Source of the DNA: Halomonas sp. 328
Lineage (GTDB): Bacteria > Pseudomonadota > Gammaproteobacteria > Pseudomonadales > Halomonadaceae
Length of the DNA stretch: 56,121 bases
Assembly: GCF_015645095.1 (NCBI RefSeq)
Contig: NZ_JADOTW010000027.1
Coordinates: forward strand, 1-56,121
Reading direction: 5' to 3'
Made by a program: the position numbers and the translations under genes. Shown here piece by piece: positions 1 through 8,947 of the stretch. The notes under the pieces were generated by a model that did not search any database, had not been told where the DNA came from, and saw nothing but the letters and a program-made list of their open reading frames with translations. Within the stretch, counting starts at the first letter, position 1. Each line of letters opens with the position of its first letter.

Positions 1-1
1 T

Positions 2-1108
2 CTACCTCCTGTCCATGTGGAGGTCATATCCTGGGCCAGTTCAGGGGGCAAATTCCACACCCAACGACGAAGAGCCGCTAAAGGGTATTTCCCCGACCAT
101 AAATTCATTAGCCAAGAAGAGTCTGCTTGGCGGAGAAGTAATACTAAGTCCTTTGTAAAAAAATTGTATATAGTAGACCCTTCTATATTTAATAACACCA
201 AAGAGAAGCCATTAAAGATTCTTATTGCACTAATTGATAAAATTCTTGTGTCAAACGAAAATGATACCATTTTTGATGTCATTGGAGAAATCCTTGACCT
301 AAGCGAAAGCCAAATCGAAGTGCTGTCGGATCAAATTAATAACTCTTCGCTTGAAAATATAGTAAGCACAATTGAGATACTGCAGAAGCGAGAGCTTGCG
401 GTGCATAAATTGCGCGAAATAATGGTAAAGCATTACAAGGAGGTCCTTGAAACACCCGATCTGCAAGGTATTATTGAAAGTAATACGTGGCTGTTCGGTA
501 ATCAATATACAATTATTGGTGCTGAGGAAGACGATTTTCAAAGAGTTGCATTGAACTTGAGAGAGTCTGTTAAAGGCATAGAAATAATAGATGAAAATGA
601 TTTTGAACCTGCAGACTTAGACGCTGGCCTAAGCATAGCTGGTGTCAGACGACAAGTGGATCTCTTCTTGGCTAGAAAGAAGTTGAATTTCAATTCTAGA
701 GGCGAGTCCTATTATCAATGTACGATCATAGAAATCAAGAAGCCTGCAATTGCATTAAATGAAAAGCATCTCAAGCAAATAAAAGATTATGCAAGGATTA
801 TATCTGAGCATGCGGGCTTCTCTATGGAGAAGATGCGCTTTGAAATCATTTTGGTTGGCAGAAAAATATCCGAAAGAGATTTTGATATTAATTCGGCTTT
901 AGAAACTGCAGAAGCGAAGAATGAGCCTGGATTAGTTTTCAGTACAAAAAATGATCGCATCAAAGGCTATGTTAAGACATGGGGTACGATTTTCGCTGAA
1001 TTTGATTTATCGAACCACTATTTGCTTGAACGGCTTAAAACCAAAAGAAACTCATTGGAAACAAAGTCATCAGATCAACTAGTTGATGATCTCAAGAGCC
1101 CGACTTGA
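2..1108 (+). CDS. Shedu-like (DUF4263) nuclease, 5'-truncated by the window edge
   Basis: The frame is open to the first base of the window, so the gene probably starts upstream; the first internal start-like codon is GTG at 17. Counting from there, residues 60-150 are helical and low in G+C. Residues 156-345 resemble the Shedu/DUF4263 nuclease domain: NTWLFG near 156, QVDLFL with D215, IEIKKP with E239 and K241, then a QIKDY helix with Q254. D...ExK followed by Q is the expected PD-(D/E)xK catalytic arrangement. Shedu (SduA) proteins are single-gene antiphage nucleases, often with variable N-terminal domains. The gene is A+T-rich compared with the genes beyond 4 kb, which suggests transfer. 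A hairpin resembling an integron attC begins four bases after the stop, so it may be a gene cassette. The domain call is by motif only; the missing N-terminus could hold a sensor domain. Confidence 0.65.
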   Translation, partial: LPPVHVEVISWASSGGKFHTQRRRAAKGYFPDHKFISQEESAWRRSNTKSFVKKLYIVDPSIFNNTKEKPLKILIALIDKILVSNENDTIFDVIGEILDLSESQIEVLSDQINNSSLENIVSTIEILQKRELAVHKLREIMVKHYKEVLETPDLQGIIESNTWLFGNQYTIIGAEEDDFQRVALNLRESVKGIEIIDENDFEPADLDAGLSIAGVRRQVDLFLARKKLNFNSRGESYYQCTIIEIKKPAIALNEKHLKQIKDYARIISEHAGFSMEKMRFEIILVGRKISERDFDINSALETAEAKNEPGLVFSTKNDRIKGYVKTWGTIFAEFDLSNHYLLERLKTKRNSLETKSSDQLVDDLKSPT

Positions 1109-1111
1109 GAA

Positions 1112-1167
1112 ATTTAACAAGTGCGGCCAAGGGACGCTCCTGACGTCGCGCCCCTGCCGCTAGCGTT
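1112..1167 (+). repeat. attC-like site 1 (integron cassette recombination site)
   Basis: ATTTAAC at 1112-1118 matches the R'' consensus RYYYAAC and the segment closes with GCGTT at 1163-1167. In between, the arms pair imperfectly: GCGGC near 1123 with GCCGC near 1156, then GGGACGC with GCGCCCC, with unpaired bases as in attC bottom-strand hairpins. The last R' bases (AGC) now lie after the inserted element, at 1338-1340; rejoined, GTTAGCT fits GTTRRRY in six of seven positions. No integrase or attI is visible here. Confidence 0.55.
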
Positions 1168-1334
1168 GAGGCTGTAGCAAAAGTCCATGCACTTCAGAAG
1201 ATCGCGCTCGTACGCGAAATCTGACCGAGATTCTGATGCCAACTGATCTGGATTTTACGAGAGAGTACGAAATCCAGTACAAAAATTGATCAATTCGTGG
1301 CTTTTGAAAGGCTCGTACCTTTTTCTACAGCCTC
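1168..1334. mobile_element. 167 bp inverted-repeat element seated in attC-like site 1
   Basis: The element starts GAGGCTGTAGCAAAAG and ends CTTTTTCTACAGCCTC, imperfect 16-base terminal inverted repeats. It is flanked on both sides by GTT (1165-1167 and 1335-1337), as expected for a 3 bp target duplication at the attC crossover trinucleotide. It has no coding capacity. A diverged relative occupies the same position in the next site (2159-2323), about three quarters identical by eye. It resembles a MITE-type non-autonomous element specific for attC-like hairpins. Confidence 0.55.
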
Positions 1335-1357
1335 GTTAGCTTCTAAAGGATTAAATA

Positions 1358-2074
1358 GTGAAAATCGGCGATGTCCTCCTGGTTGCAGGAGATAGCATTA
1401 AGTCCTCAGGTTTAGTGGCTGCCCAGAAACCACTTTACGCGGCGGCAGTATCAAGCCATGTGGAAATCGGTTTGGGGGATGGAACATTCGTTCATGCAAC
1501 CGGGGACGGCGGAGTTCACGTCGTATTCATACTTGATGAGCTGGCTAAAGTGAAGGAGGGCTGGCGTGCCATCAGATTAAAAGGACTTACCGAAGAACAG
1601 GAAGAGGAGCTGGGAAAGCAGGCGCTGTACTTCCTAAGACAAGGGTACAATAAAGCCTTTATGGGAAAAGGGACCGAGAATTCATCATTTTGCTCTGAGC
1701 TTGTTGCTAAAGCATATGAGCGTGCCGGAATTGAGGTGCTCAATGGCAAACAACCGAGCAAGGTAGCGCCGGCACACTTTGATGCTGAGGCCGATTTGCA
1801 AGCAGAGTGGGAAGATGTCACGGACGAGTATAGAGAGCGACTTGTCGATATTCGCGAGAACCCCTTTCCGTACCAGCTTGCATGCCAAACGATACAAGCG
1901 ACTATGGCTCGACGTCATATTTTCAGCAAAAGACGAAAAAACGTGTTCGATATGATGGAAGCACTATCGGAATCAGACGGAGATGGTCGAATGAAAAAAC
2001 TAGTTGATGAAGTAAAAACGGGTCTTCGAGAGGGAAGAAACTTGCACTTCTGGGATGAGAAAGACCAGGGTTGA
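1358..2074 (+). CDS. Permuted NlpC/P60 (YiiX/C92-like) papain-fold hydrolase, cassette-borne
   Basis: A 238-residue protein starting at GTG 1358, with an AAAGGA ribosome site at 1345-1350. Motifs fit the circularly permuted NlpC/P60 group (YiiX/YebB-like, peptidase C92), where the histidine precedes the cysteine: VSSHVEIGL with H34 near the N-terminus, HATGDGGV around 46-53, and the nucleophile motif SFCSELV with C112. The C-terminal third (about 150-238) is charged and helical and I do not recognise it. Members hydrolyse amide or thioester bonds, sometimes in lipids or peptidoglycan, but the substrate cannot be told here. There is no signal peptide, so it is probably cytoplasmic. The start codon lies 18 bases after the end of attC-like site 1 and the stop 15 bases before site 2, the tight packing of a gene cassette. 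A toxin or defence role is possible but unproven. Confidence 0.6.
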   Translation: MKIGDVLLVAGDSIKSSGLVAAQKPLYAAAVSSHVEIGLGDGTFVHATGDGGVHVVFILDELAKVKEGWRAIRLKGLTEEQEEELGKQALYFLRQGYNKAFMGKGTENSSFCSELVAKAYERAGIEVLNGKQPSKVAPAHFDAEADLQAEWEDVTDEYRERLVDIRENPFPYQLACQTIQATMARRHIFSKRRKNVFDMMEALSESDGDGRMKKLVDEVKTGLREGRNLHFWDEKDQG

Positions 2075-2086
2075 TCAACGGAGCTA

Positions 2087-2158
2087 ACAAAAAAATTATG
2101 TACGCGCGTTTCACGCGCCGGACGCCCTCCTGCGTCGGGCGCCGCATATCTTGGCGTT
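2087..2158 (+). repeat. attC-like site 2
   Basis: An AGCTAAC box (2089-2095) follows the upstream stop by 15 bases. A strong central hairpin (GCGCC-G-GACGC around 2116-2126 against GCGTC-G-GGCGC around 2132-2142) has an extra-helical G on each side, and the segment ends GGCGTT at 2153-2158. Rejoined across the inserted element, the right box reads GTTAGGT, a perfect GTTRRRY. The left box differs from RYYYAAC at one position. Confidence 0.5.
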
Positions 2159-2323
2159 GAGCTGTAGCAAAAGCCCATGTACTTCAGATGCTCTCGCTCG
2201 TATGAAAAACCTGGTCGAGTTTCTTATGAGAACTGGTCTCGATTTTACGAGAGAGTACGAAAATTAGTTAAAAATTGATAGGTTCGAGAGTTTTGAAAGG
2301 CTCGTGCCTTTTTCTACAGCCTC
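2159..2323. mobile_element. 165 bp inverted-repeat element seated in attC-like site 2
   Basis: This is a second, diverged copy of the 1168-1334 element. It starts GAGCTGTAGCAAAAG (one G fewer), ends CTTTTTCTACAGCCTC, and is flanked by GTT at 2156-2158 and 2324-2326. Conserved internal blocks include GATTTTACGAGAGAGTACGA and TTTTGAAAGGCTCGT. The same insertion point and orientation in both sites argue for site-specific insertion rather than chance. Confidence 0.55.
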
Positions 2324-2344
2324 GTTAGGTTTCAGGAGGTATCT

Positions 2345-2638
2345 ATGCATCCACCGATAGTTGAATGGTTGTTCGATAACTTTTTCGCAGTATGGTTTTT
2401 CGTGCTATTCCTTATAGTTGCCGTCTGGGTTATCCGAATTTCGATGGTGTCGTCGCTTCCGTCTATTGAGGAATACAAGCAAAGAAACCCTAAAGCAGTT
2501 GATAGGAACGGAAATGTTCGGTGCGTGCAATGCAATTCCAATAATATCTATTTGTGGTGGCTCTTTGGTCCGCGGGCTGGTTTTGGACCTAAAAAACATA
2601 TTTGCCGAAAGTGTGGTAGCACACTATGGAAAAGCTAA
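2345..2638 (+). CDS. Small membrane protein with C-terminal zinc ribbon
   Basis: A 97-residue protein with an AGGAGGT ribosome site at 2334-2340 just ahead of ATG 2345. Residues 8-36 form one hydrophobic helix (FFAVWFFVLFLIVAVW). After a short charged linker, two CxxC knuckles (VRCVQCN around 59-64 and ICRKCGS around 87-91) enclose an aromatic-rich loop and should bind one zinc. The family is not recognised. It starts 18 bases after the rejoined GTT of attC-like site 2, so it fits as the third cassette of the array. No attC follows it; the sequence instead runs into a degenerate lysR fragment, so the array seems to be cut off here. Confidence 0.55.
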   Translation: MHPPIVEWLFDNFFAVWFFVLFLIVAVWVIRISMVSSLPSIEEYKQRNPKAVDRNGNVRCVQCNSNNIYLWWLFGPRAGFGPKKHICRKCGSTLWKS

Positions 2639-2664
2639 GATCGAGAAAGGCTGATAATGAGGGC

Positions 2665-2805
2665 ACAGTGATGGTAATCATCTGACACACCCCCTTTTGC
2701 CAGCATCACAACTCCATCTCCCTCTGCTTCGGCAGGCTTGCCGGAAAATACGACACCAAATGATCGACGAAACACCATGCTCTGGGGAGATGTGGCGGTG
2801 GTATC
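2665..2805 (-). pseudogene. Degenerate duplicate of the lysR 3' end
   Basis: Read beside 3911-4064, this stretch aligns over about 140 bases at roughly three quarters identity by eye, sharing CTTCGGCAGGCT and GATGATCGACGAA-like blocks plus the flanking ACAGTRATGGT. In 3911-4064 the homologous bases are the last codons of the intact LysR gene and its downstream flank. The copy here is frameshifted and cannot be translated through. The two copies bracket the A+T-rich insert carrying the lipoyl-domain gene (2806-3910). Confidence 0.7.
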
Positions 2806-2958
2806 AATACCAGTGAAGATTTTCAGATTCTCATGTGTTTTAATTGCTTAGATGGTAGGAAAGCGATGGTTGGCACGTCTATTATTTTTCCATTAAAATT
2901 AGTAATGTGGTGGTAGGTTGATAAATATTTGTTCGGTCTTGGTTTTTAAGGAAGGTTC
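2806..2958. other. A+T-rich leader upstream of the lipoyl-domain gene
   Basis: No coding frame is seen. The stretch is much richer in A+T than the core sequence and ends in AAGGAAGG (2950-2957), a good ribosome site for the ATG at 2959. Promoter-like A+T boxes occur (TATTATTTTTCCATTAAAAT around 2879-2898), but none is decisive. Confidence 0.4.
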
Positions 2959-3885
2959 ATGTATTTAAGCATTTTGGATAAAGGTTTTGAGCTTGCTTCA
3001 AATGTATTGGAGTTTATACGTGAAAATGATGAGAGAAATCGGGAGGTTAACGAGCGGCATCATAGCGATAATATAGTCGTCCAAGAAAAGCTTAGGGCTC
3101 TTGTAATAGAGTCTAATGAGGTTTTGTCGCGCCAGGTTAGTGAGATTCCTGATAGAATTGTTAGTAAAATTGAGTCTGATAAGTTAGAGGAGTTGGTTAA
3201 TAGAACGGAAACCTTGAGGTTTGCAATAGACCTGGAGAATATGGATCTCGTCAATTCCATATTGTCCGATCTCCTTCCTTTGTCAAAGTATGCCTTGAGT
3301 CGATTGAATGAAAATAAAGAGCAATGGTTTTTGCCATGGATGCAAGCGACCTCTATAAGTCTTTTGGCTTTAAGGCTTTCGGCAAATACTTCGGGGGCTA
3401 GAAAGCTGCTGAATGAGGAGGTCAAGTTTTTTAGATTTGAAATATTGAATAAGGTTAAGTCAAGGTTTTTAGTTGAGGAGAATGTTCCATGGTTGGAGTT
3501 GTCTGATTTTGTAAGGGGTGAGAACGAAAATATACTTTTATTTTTAGGTGAGGAGTCAGCGCTGCCTGTAAATTTTCAAGAAGATGAGTCTCTAGAGGAG
3601 GCTGTTGTAAAAGAGCTCAGGCTCGGTCATGAAGAAGGTGATTTAAAAGTTGGTGAAAAATACAAAATACGTAATGCTGAGAAACTAAATGTCTTGAAGG
3701 TTTTTTTCAAGGATGGCGATAAGATAAAAGAAGGAGATTGTTTGTTTTTGCTGGAATGTGAGTTTGATAAAGTTGTCATGGAATACTGTTTTCCCTCATT
3801 TTTTTCAGGTCGTATAAATAGAATTTATGTCAAGGAGGGGGAGGGTTTTAATCTTGGAGATGTTCTCTTGGATTATAAGCTTTAG
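2959..3885 (+). CDS. Helical protein with C-terminal biotinyl/lipoyl-like domain
   Basis: A 308-residue protein. Residues 1-170 are charged and helical, partly coiled coil (RENDERNREVNERHH around 21-35), with no signal peptide. Residues 225-306 look like a lipoyl/biotinyl hammerhead: KDGDKIKEGD, then LLECEFDKVVME with K271 in the DKV position that carries lipoate in dehydrogenase E2 domains, then FSGRINRIYVKEGE and GDVLLDY. Whether K271 is modified is unknown. No dehydrogenase, carboxylase or ligase gene is nearby. The gene is A+T-rich, lies in an insert flanked by lysR-end duplicates, and follows cassette-like genes, so it is probably acquired. I do not recognise the N-terminal family; the domain may act as a protein-docking or sensing module rather than in metabolism. 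Confidence 0.5.
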   Translation: MYLSILDKGFELASNVLEFIRENDERNREVNERHHSDNIVVQEKLRALVIESNEVLSRQVSEIPDRIVSKIESDKLEELVNRTETLRFAIDLENMDLVNSILSDLLPLSKYALSRLNENKEQWFLPWMQATSISLLALRLSANTSGARKLLNEEVKFFRFEILNKVKSRFLVEENVPWLELSDFVRGENENILLFLGEESALPVNFQEDESLEEAVVKELRLGHEEGDLKVGEKYKIRNAEKLNVLKVFFKDGDKIKEGDCLFLLECEFDKVVMEYCFPSFFSGRINRIYVKEGEGFNLGDVLLDYKL

Positions 3886-3952
3886 GTTGGGCTGGGCTGT
3901 ATTTTATATGTACAGTAATGGTCTTCCCCTGACACATCCCCCACTGCCAACA

Positions 3953-6122
<2,170 letters not shown>

Positions 6123-6176
6123 GGCGACTTTATTCGAGAGGCGGCCCCGCCACGGCGGGGCCCAAGGAGACTGCGG

Positions 6177-7034
6177 ATGACCATGTCTGAAAGCCTGGAA
6201 CTGGTGTCGGCCACCAAGAGCTTCGGTGGCTGGATCAAGCGCTACAAGCATCGCTCCCGGGCGCTGGATTGCGAGATGACCTTCGCGATCTACCTGCCGC
6301 CCCAGGCGGAGAGCGAGCGGGTGCCGCTGCTGTGGTGGCTATCGGGACTGACCTGCACCGACGAGAACTTCATGCAGAAGGCCGGCGCCCAGCGCCTGGC
6401 CGCGGAGCTGGGTATCGCCATCGTCTGCCCGGACACCAGCCCGCGGGGCACCGAGCTGCCCGGCGAGCACGACAGCTACGACTTCGGCTCCGGCGCCGGC
6501 TTCTATGTCAACGCCACCCAGGCGCCGTGGAAGCGCCACTACCGCATGTACGACTATGTGGCCGAGGAGCTGCCCTCGGTGGTGCGTCAGCACTTCCCGG
6601 TCAATGGTCGCGAGTCGATCAGCGGCCACTCCATGGGCGGCCATGGCGCCTTGATCCTGGCGCTGCGCCACCCGGGGCGTTTCCGCTCGGTGTCGGCCTT
6701 CGCGCCCATCGTCAATCCCAGCGCCTGCCCCTGGGGCCAGAAGGCCTTCCAGGGCTACCTGGGTGACGACGCGGGCAACTGGACCCAGTACGACGCCTGC
6801 GAACTGGTGGCCAAGGGCGCCTCGCGCCAGCCGCTGTTCATCGACCAGGGCGAGGCGGATGACTTCCTGGAGGAGCAGCTCAAGCCGGAGCGCCTGGAGG
6901 CGGTGTGCGCCGAGCACGACCACCCGCTGACCCTGCGTCGCCACCCGGGCTATGACCATAGCTACTTCTTTATCGCCAGCTTTATCGACGACCACCTGCG
7001 CTACCACGCGGAGAAGCTGCACAAGAAGAGCTGA
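6177..7034 (+). CDS. frmB: S-formylglutathione hydrolase
   Basis: A 285-residue alpha/beta hydrolase of the esterase D type that cleaves S-formylglutathione to formate and glutathione, the second step after FrmA. The nucleophile elbow GHSMGGHGA has S152; the acid lies in the FIDQGEADDF region (about 221-230) and the base is H261 in GYDHSYFF. GLTCTDENFMQKAG near 57-70 is typical of the family. An AAGGAGA ribosome site (6165-6171) precedes the ATG. A hairpin with a T run follows at 7067-7092, ending the frmAB unit. The formate made here can feed the formate dehydrogenase at 28.3-32.9 kb. Confidence 0.95.
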   Translation: MTMSESLELVSATKSFGGWIKRYKHRSRALDCEMTFAIYLPPQAESERVPLLWWLSGLTCTDENFMQKAGAQRLAAELGIAIVCPDTSPRGTELPGEHDSYDFGSGAGFYVNATQAPWKRHYRMYDYVAEELPSVVRQHFPVNGRESISGHSMGGHGALILALRHPGRFRSVSAFAPIVNPSACPWGQKAFQGYLGDDAGNWTQYDACELVAKGASRQPLFIDQGEADDFLEEQLKPERLEAVCAEHDHPLTLRRHPGYDHSYFFIASFIDDHLRYHAEKLHKKS

Positions 7035-7066
7035 GTGGTGGTTGCGGGATCCTTGCTTTCCCTACC

Positions 7067-7092
7067 GGCGTCGCCTTGTGCGGCGCTTTTTT
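7067..7092 (+). terminator. Rho-independent terminator after frmB
   Basis: GCGTCGC at 7068-7074 pairs with GCGGCGC at 7080-7086 (one G.T pair) across a CTTGT loop, followed by six T at 7087-7092. It lies 33 bases after the frmB stop. Confidence 0.7.
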
Positions 7093-7152
7093 GTGGCTTT
7101 CGCAGACTGGCGTGAGCTGGCTCTGTGGGTGGGGCGATTCGATGCCTCGACT

Positions 7153-8088
7153 TCAGCGCCGCCGACGCTGCAGCAGCCCGCTGGCGAACACCACCCCCAG
7201 GCTGACCAGGGCCATGCCCAGGGCGGTGACGGCGGCGATGCTCTCGTTGAGCAGCAGCCAGGCCATCAGGGTGGCGCAGACGGGGGTCAACGACCCGATC
7301 GACGAGGTTATCTCGGCACCTAGCTGGCGAATGGCGAACCCGTAGAGAAAGCTCGACCCTAGCCCCACGGCCACGCCCTGCACCAGCAGCTGAAGCAGCC
7401 ATTCATTGCTTGGCACGCTACCTAGCGTCAGGGGGCTGGCGGTGGCCAGCAGGTATAGCAGGGCGATGGCACCGTTGGGCACGGTCACCACGGCTGCCGC
7501 CTCCAGGGCGCTGAGCCCGCTCTGGCGCATCGACACGGTGAAGACCGCCCACAGCAGGCTGCACACCAGAAACAGCGCCTGGCCGCGCCCCAGAGCGCTA
7601 CCTTCGGCCTGGCCGCCCCATAACAGGCAGATGACGCCGGCCAGCACCGCGCAGAGCCCCAGACGACGCCAGGACGAGAGCGGCTGACGAAACACCGCCA
7701 CCGCCAGCAGGGTGACGAACAGAGGCGCGGTGCCCGGAATCAGGGTGCTGCCCTGGGCCACCGGCGCCCAGCCCATGCCGATGGCACCCAACAAGAAGAA
7801 GGGCAGCCCGGCCCCCAGCGCCATGCCCATCAGCCAGACAGGGTGTACCCGGCGTATCGTTGGCCAGCGATGGATCAGCAGTGGCAGTAGCACCAGTCCA
7901 GGCACGGCATAGCGGAACAGCGTCATGTCGAGCTGGCCGATGGGCGACAGGGCCCCGAGTCGGAGCGAAAGAAAGTAGGAGGACCAGGTCAGCACCATGC
8001 CAAAGGCGGCGGCATAGCCCAGCAGGCGCTGGGAGCGGCTGGAGATCAGCGGCTGTACATGGGTGAGAGAGGGCATCCTGGCGGTCAT
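7153..8088 (-). CDS. EamA/DMT-family transporter
   Basis: A 311-residue protein with about ten hydrophobic helices in two EamA repeats, as in drug/metabolite transporters such as RhaT and YdcZ relatives. Each half starts with the typical small-residue helix (GMVLTWSSYFLSLRLGAL early in the protein, then a second set from about residue 150). Translation probably starts at ATG 8088 or 8076; the longer frame to 8199 runs through the intergenic region with the Lrp gene. The divergent Lrp/AsnC gene at 8222 is the likely regulator, a common pairing for amino acid or metabolite exporters. The substrate cannot be predicted. Confidence 0.85.
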   Translation of the reverse strand: MTARMPSLTHVQPLISSRSQRLLGYAAAFGMVLTWSSYFLSLRLGALSPIGQLDMTLFRYAVPGLVLLPLLIHRWPTIRRVHPVWLMGMALGAGLPFFLLGAIGMGWAPVAQGSTLIPGTAPLFVTLLAVAVFRQPLSSWRRLGLCAVLAGVICLLWGGQAEGSALGRGQALFLVCSLLWAVFTVSMRQSGLSALEAAAVVTVPNGAIALLYLLATASPLTLGSVPSNEWLLQLLVQGVAVGLGSSFLYGFAIRQLGAEITSSIGSLTPVCATLMAWLLLNESIAAVTALGMALVSLGVVFASGLLQRRRR

Positions 8089-8221
8089 GGGCGGCGGCTC
8101 GCGGCAAGGGGATAAAGAGCCACCAGTATGGGGCAGCTCGACTGGCGATCGTGGGCAAAACCCCCCAGGCTTCTCGCAAGGTTTGGCAGAAAAAGCCAAG
8201 ATATATCAACAATTCGCTATT

Positions 8222-8698
8222 ATGAGCCACGTCATGACTGCCACGCCTCTCGACCGAATCGATTGCCAGCTGCTCGATGCTCTGCAGCGGGATGCCCGGC
8301 TGACCACTGCCGAACTGGCCGAGCGCGTCAGCCTGACCCCTTCGCCTTGCGCCCGGCGCATCCGGCGTCTGGAGCAGGAAGGACTGATCGCCCACTACCG
8401 CGCCGTACTGGACAAGGACAAGCTGGGGCTGGGTATCACCATCTTCGTGCAGGTGCGCCTCAGCCAGCATCAGGACAACCTGGTCGAGCAGTTCGAGGCA
8501 GCGGTACGCGGCATGCCCGAGGTGATCAACTGCCACACCGTCTCCGGCGCCTTCGACTATCTGCTCCAGGTGGTCAGCGCCGACCTGCGCGGCTACGAGC
8601 AGTGGGTCCGTCGCCTGCAGAAGCTGCCCATGGTCAATACCGTGGATAGCAGCTTTGCCATTCGCGCGGTCAAGGAGGGGGGGCCGCTGCCGCTGTAG
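8222..8698 (+). CDS. Lrp/AsnC-family transcriptional regulator
   Basis: A 158-residue protein starting MSHVMTATPLDRID. Residues 10-60 carry the AsnC-type helix-turn-helix (LLDALQRDARLTTAELAERVSLTPSPCARRIRRLE), and residues 70-155 carry the RAM/ligand-binding domain ending VDSSFAIRAVKEG. A longer reading from 8063 exists but starts inside the divergent transporter region and lacks the family's usual N-terminus. It is divergent from the EamA transporter gene with a 133-base gap and probably controls it in response to an amino acid, as LysE- or EamA-linked Lrp proteins often do. Confidence 0.9.
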   Translation: MSHVMTATPLDRIDCQLLDALQRDARLTTAELAERVSLTPSPCARRIRRLEQEGLIAHYRAVLDKDKLGLGITIFVQVRLSQHQDNLVEQFEAAVRGMPEVINCHTVSGAFDYLLQVVSADLRGYEQWVRRLQKLPMVNTVDSSFAIRAVKEGGPLPL

Positions 8699-8770
8699 CC
8701 CGCCTTGCCCCTGGCAAGCGACCTCGGCTTATCCAGAAACGACGTTATTGTCTGTGTGCAATAACCTATT

Positions 8771-8808
8771 GCCGGCTGATAGCCAAATTTGTCATGTCAG
8801 CCGGCGAC
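8771..8808. promoter_or_regulatory. Dyad and GCCGGCGAC box upstream of gbdR
   Basis: GCCGGCTGA (8771-8779) and TCAGCCGGC (8797-8805) are perfect inverted arms about 140 bases before gbdR. The right arm overlaps GCCGGCGAC (8800-8808), followed four bases later by GG. The same GCCGGCGAC-N4-GG pattern occurs twice in the gbcA/gbcB spacer. It is a candidate site for GbdR autoregulation; this is inference. Confidence 0.35.
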
Positions 8809-8947
8809 ACAGGGAGTACATTTCACGCAAGGCTTGCCTATACGCGACACCCATGGCGCATTCGGGGCGACTGCCGAACGACTCGACACAAGCATAAAAC
8901 GATCGCCATGACGATCGTCGGGCCCACCGGGCAGAGGAGACTCGACC

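Noticed and set aside
1112-1340. Reading the whole interval as one long attC site
   Set aside because: The first 56 bases already pair into a complete attC-like hairpin, and the remainder has its own terminal inverted repeats and flanking GTT, so an insertion explains it better. The alternative is kept as the refuting case.
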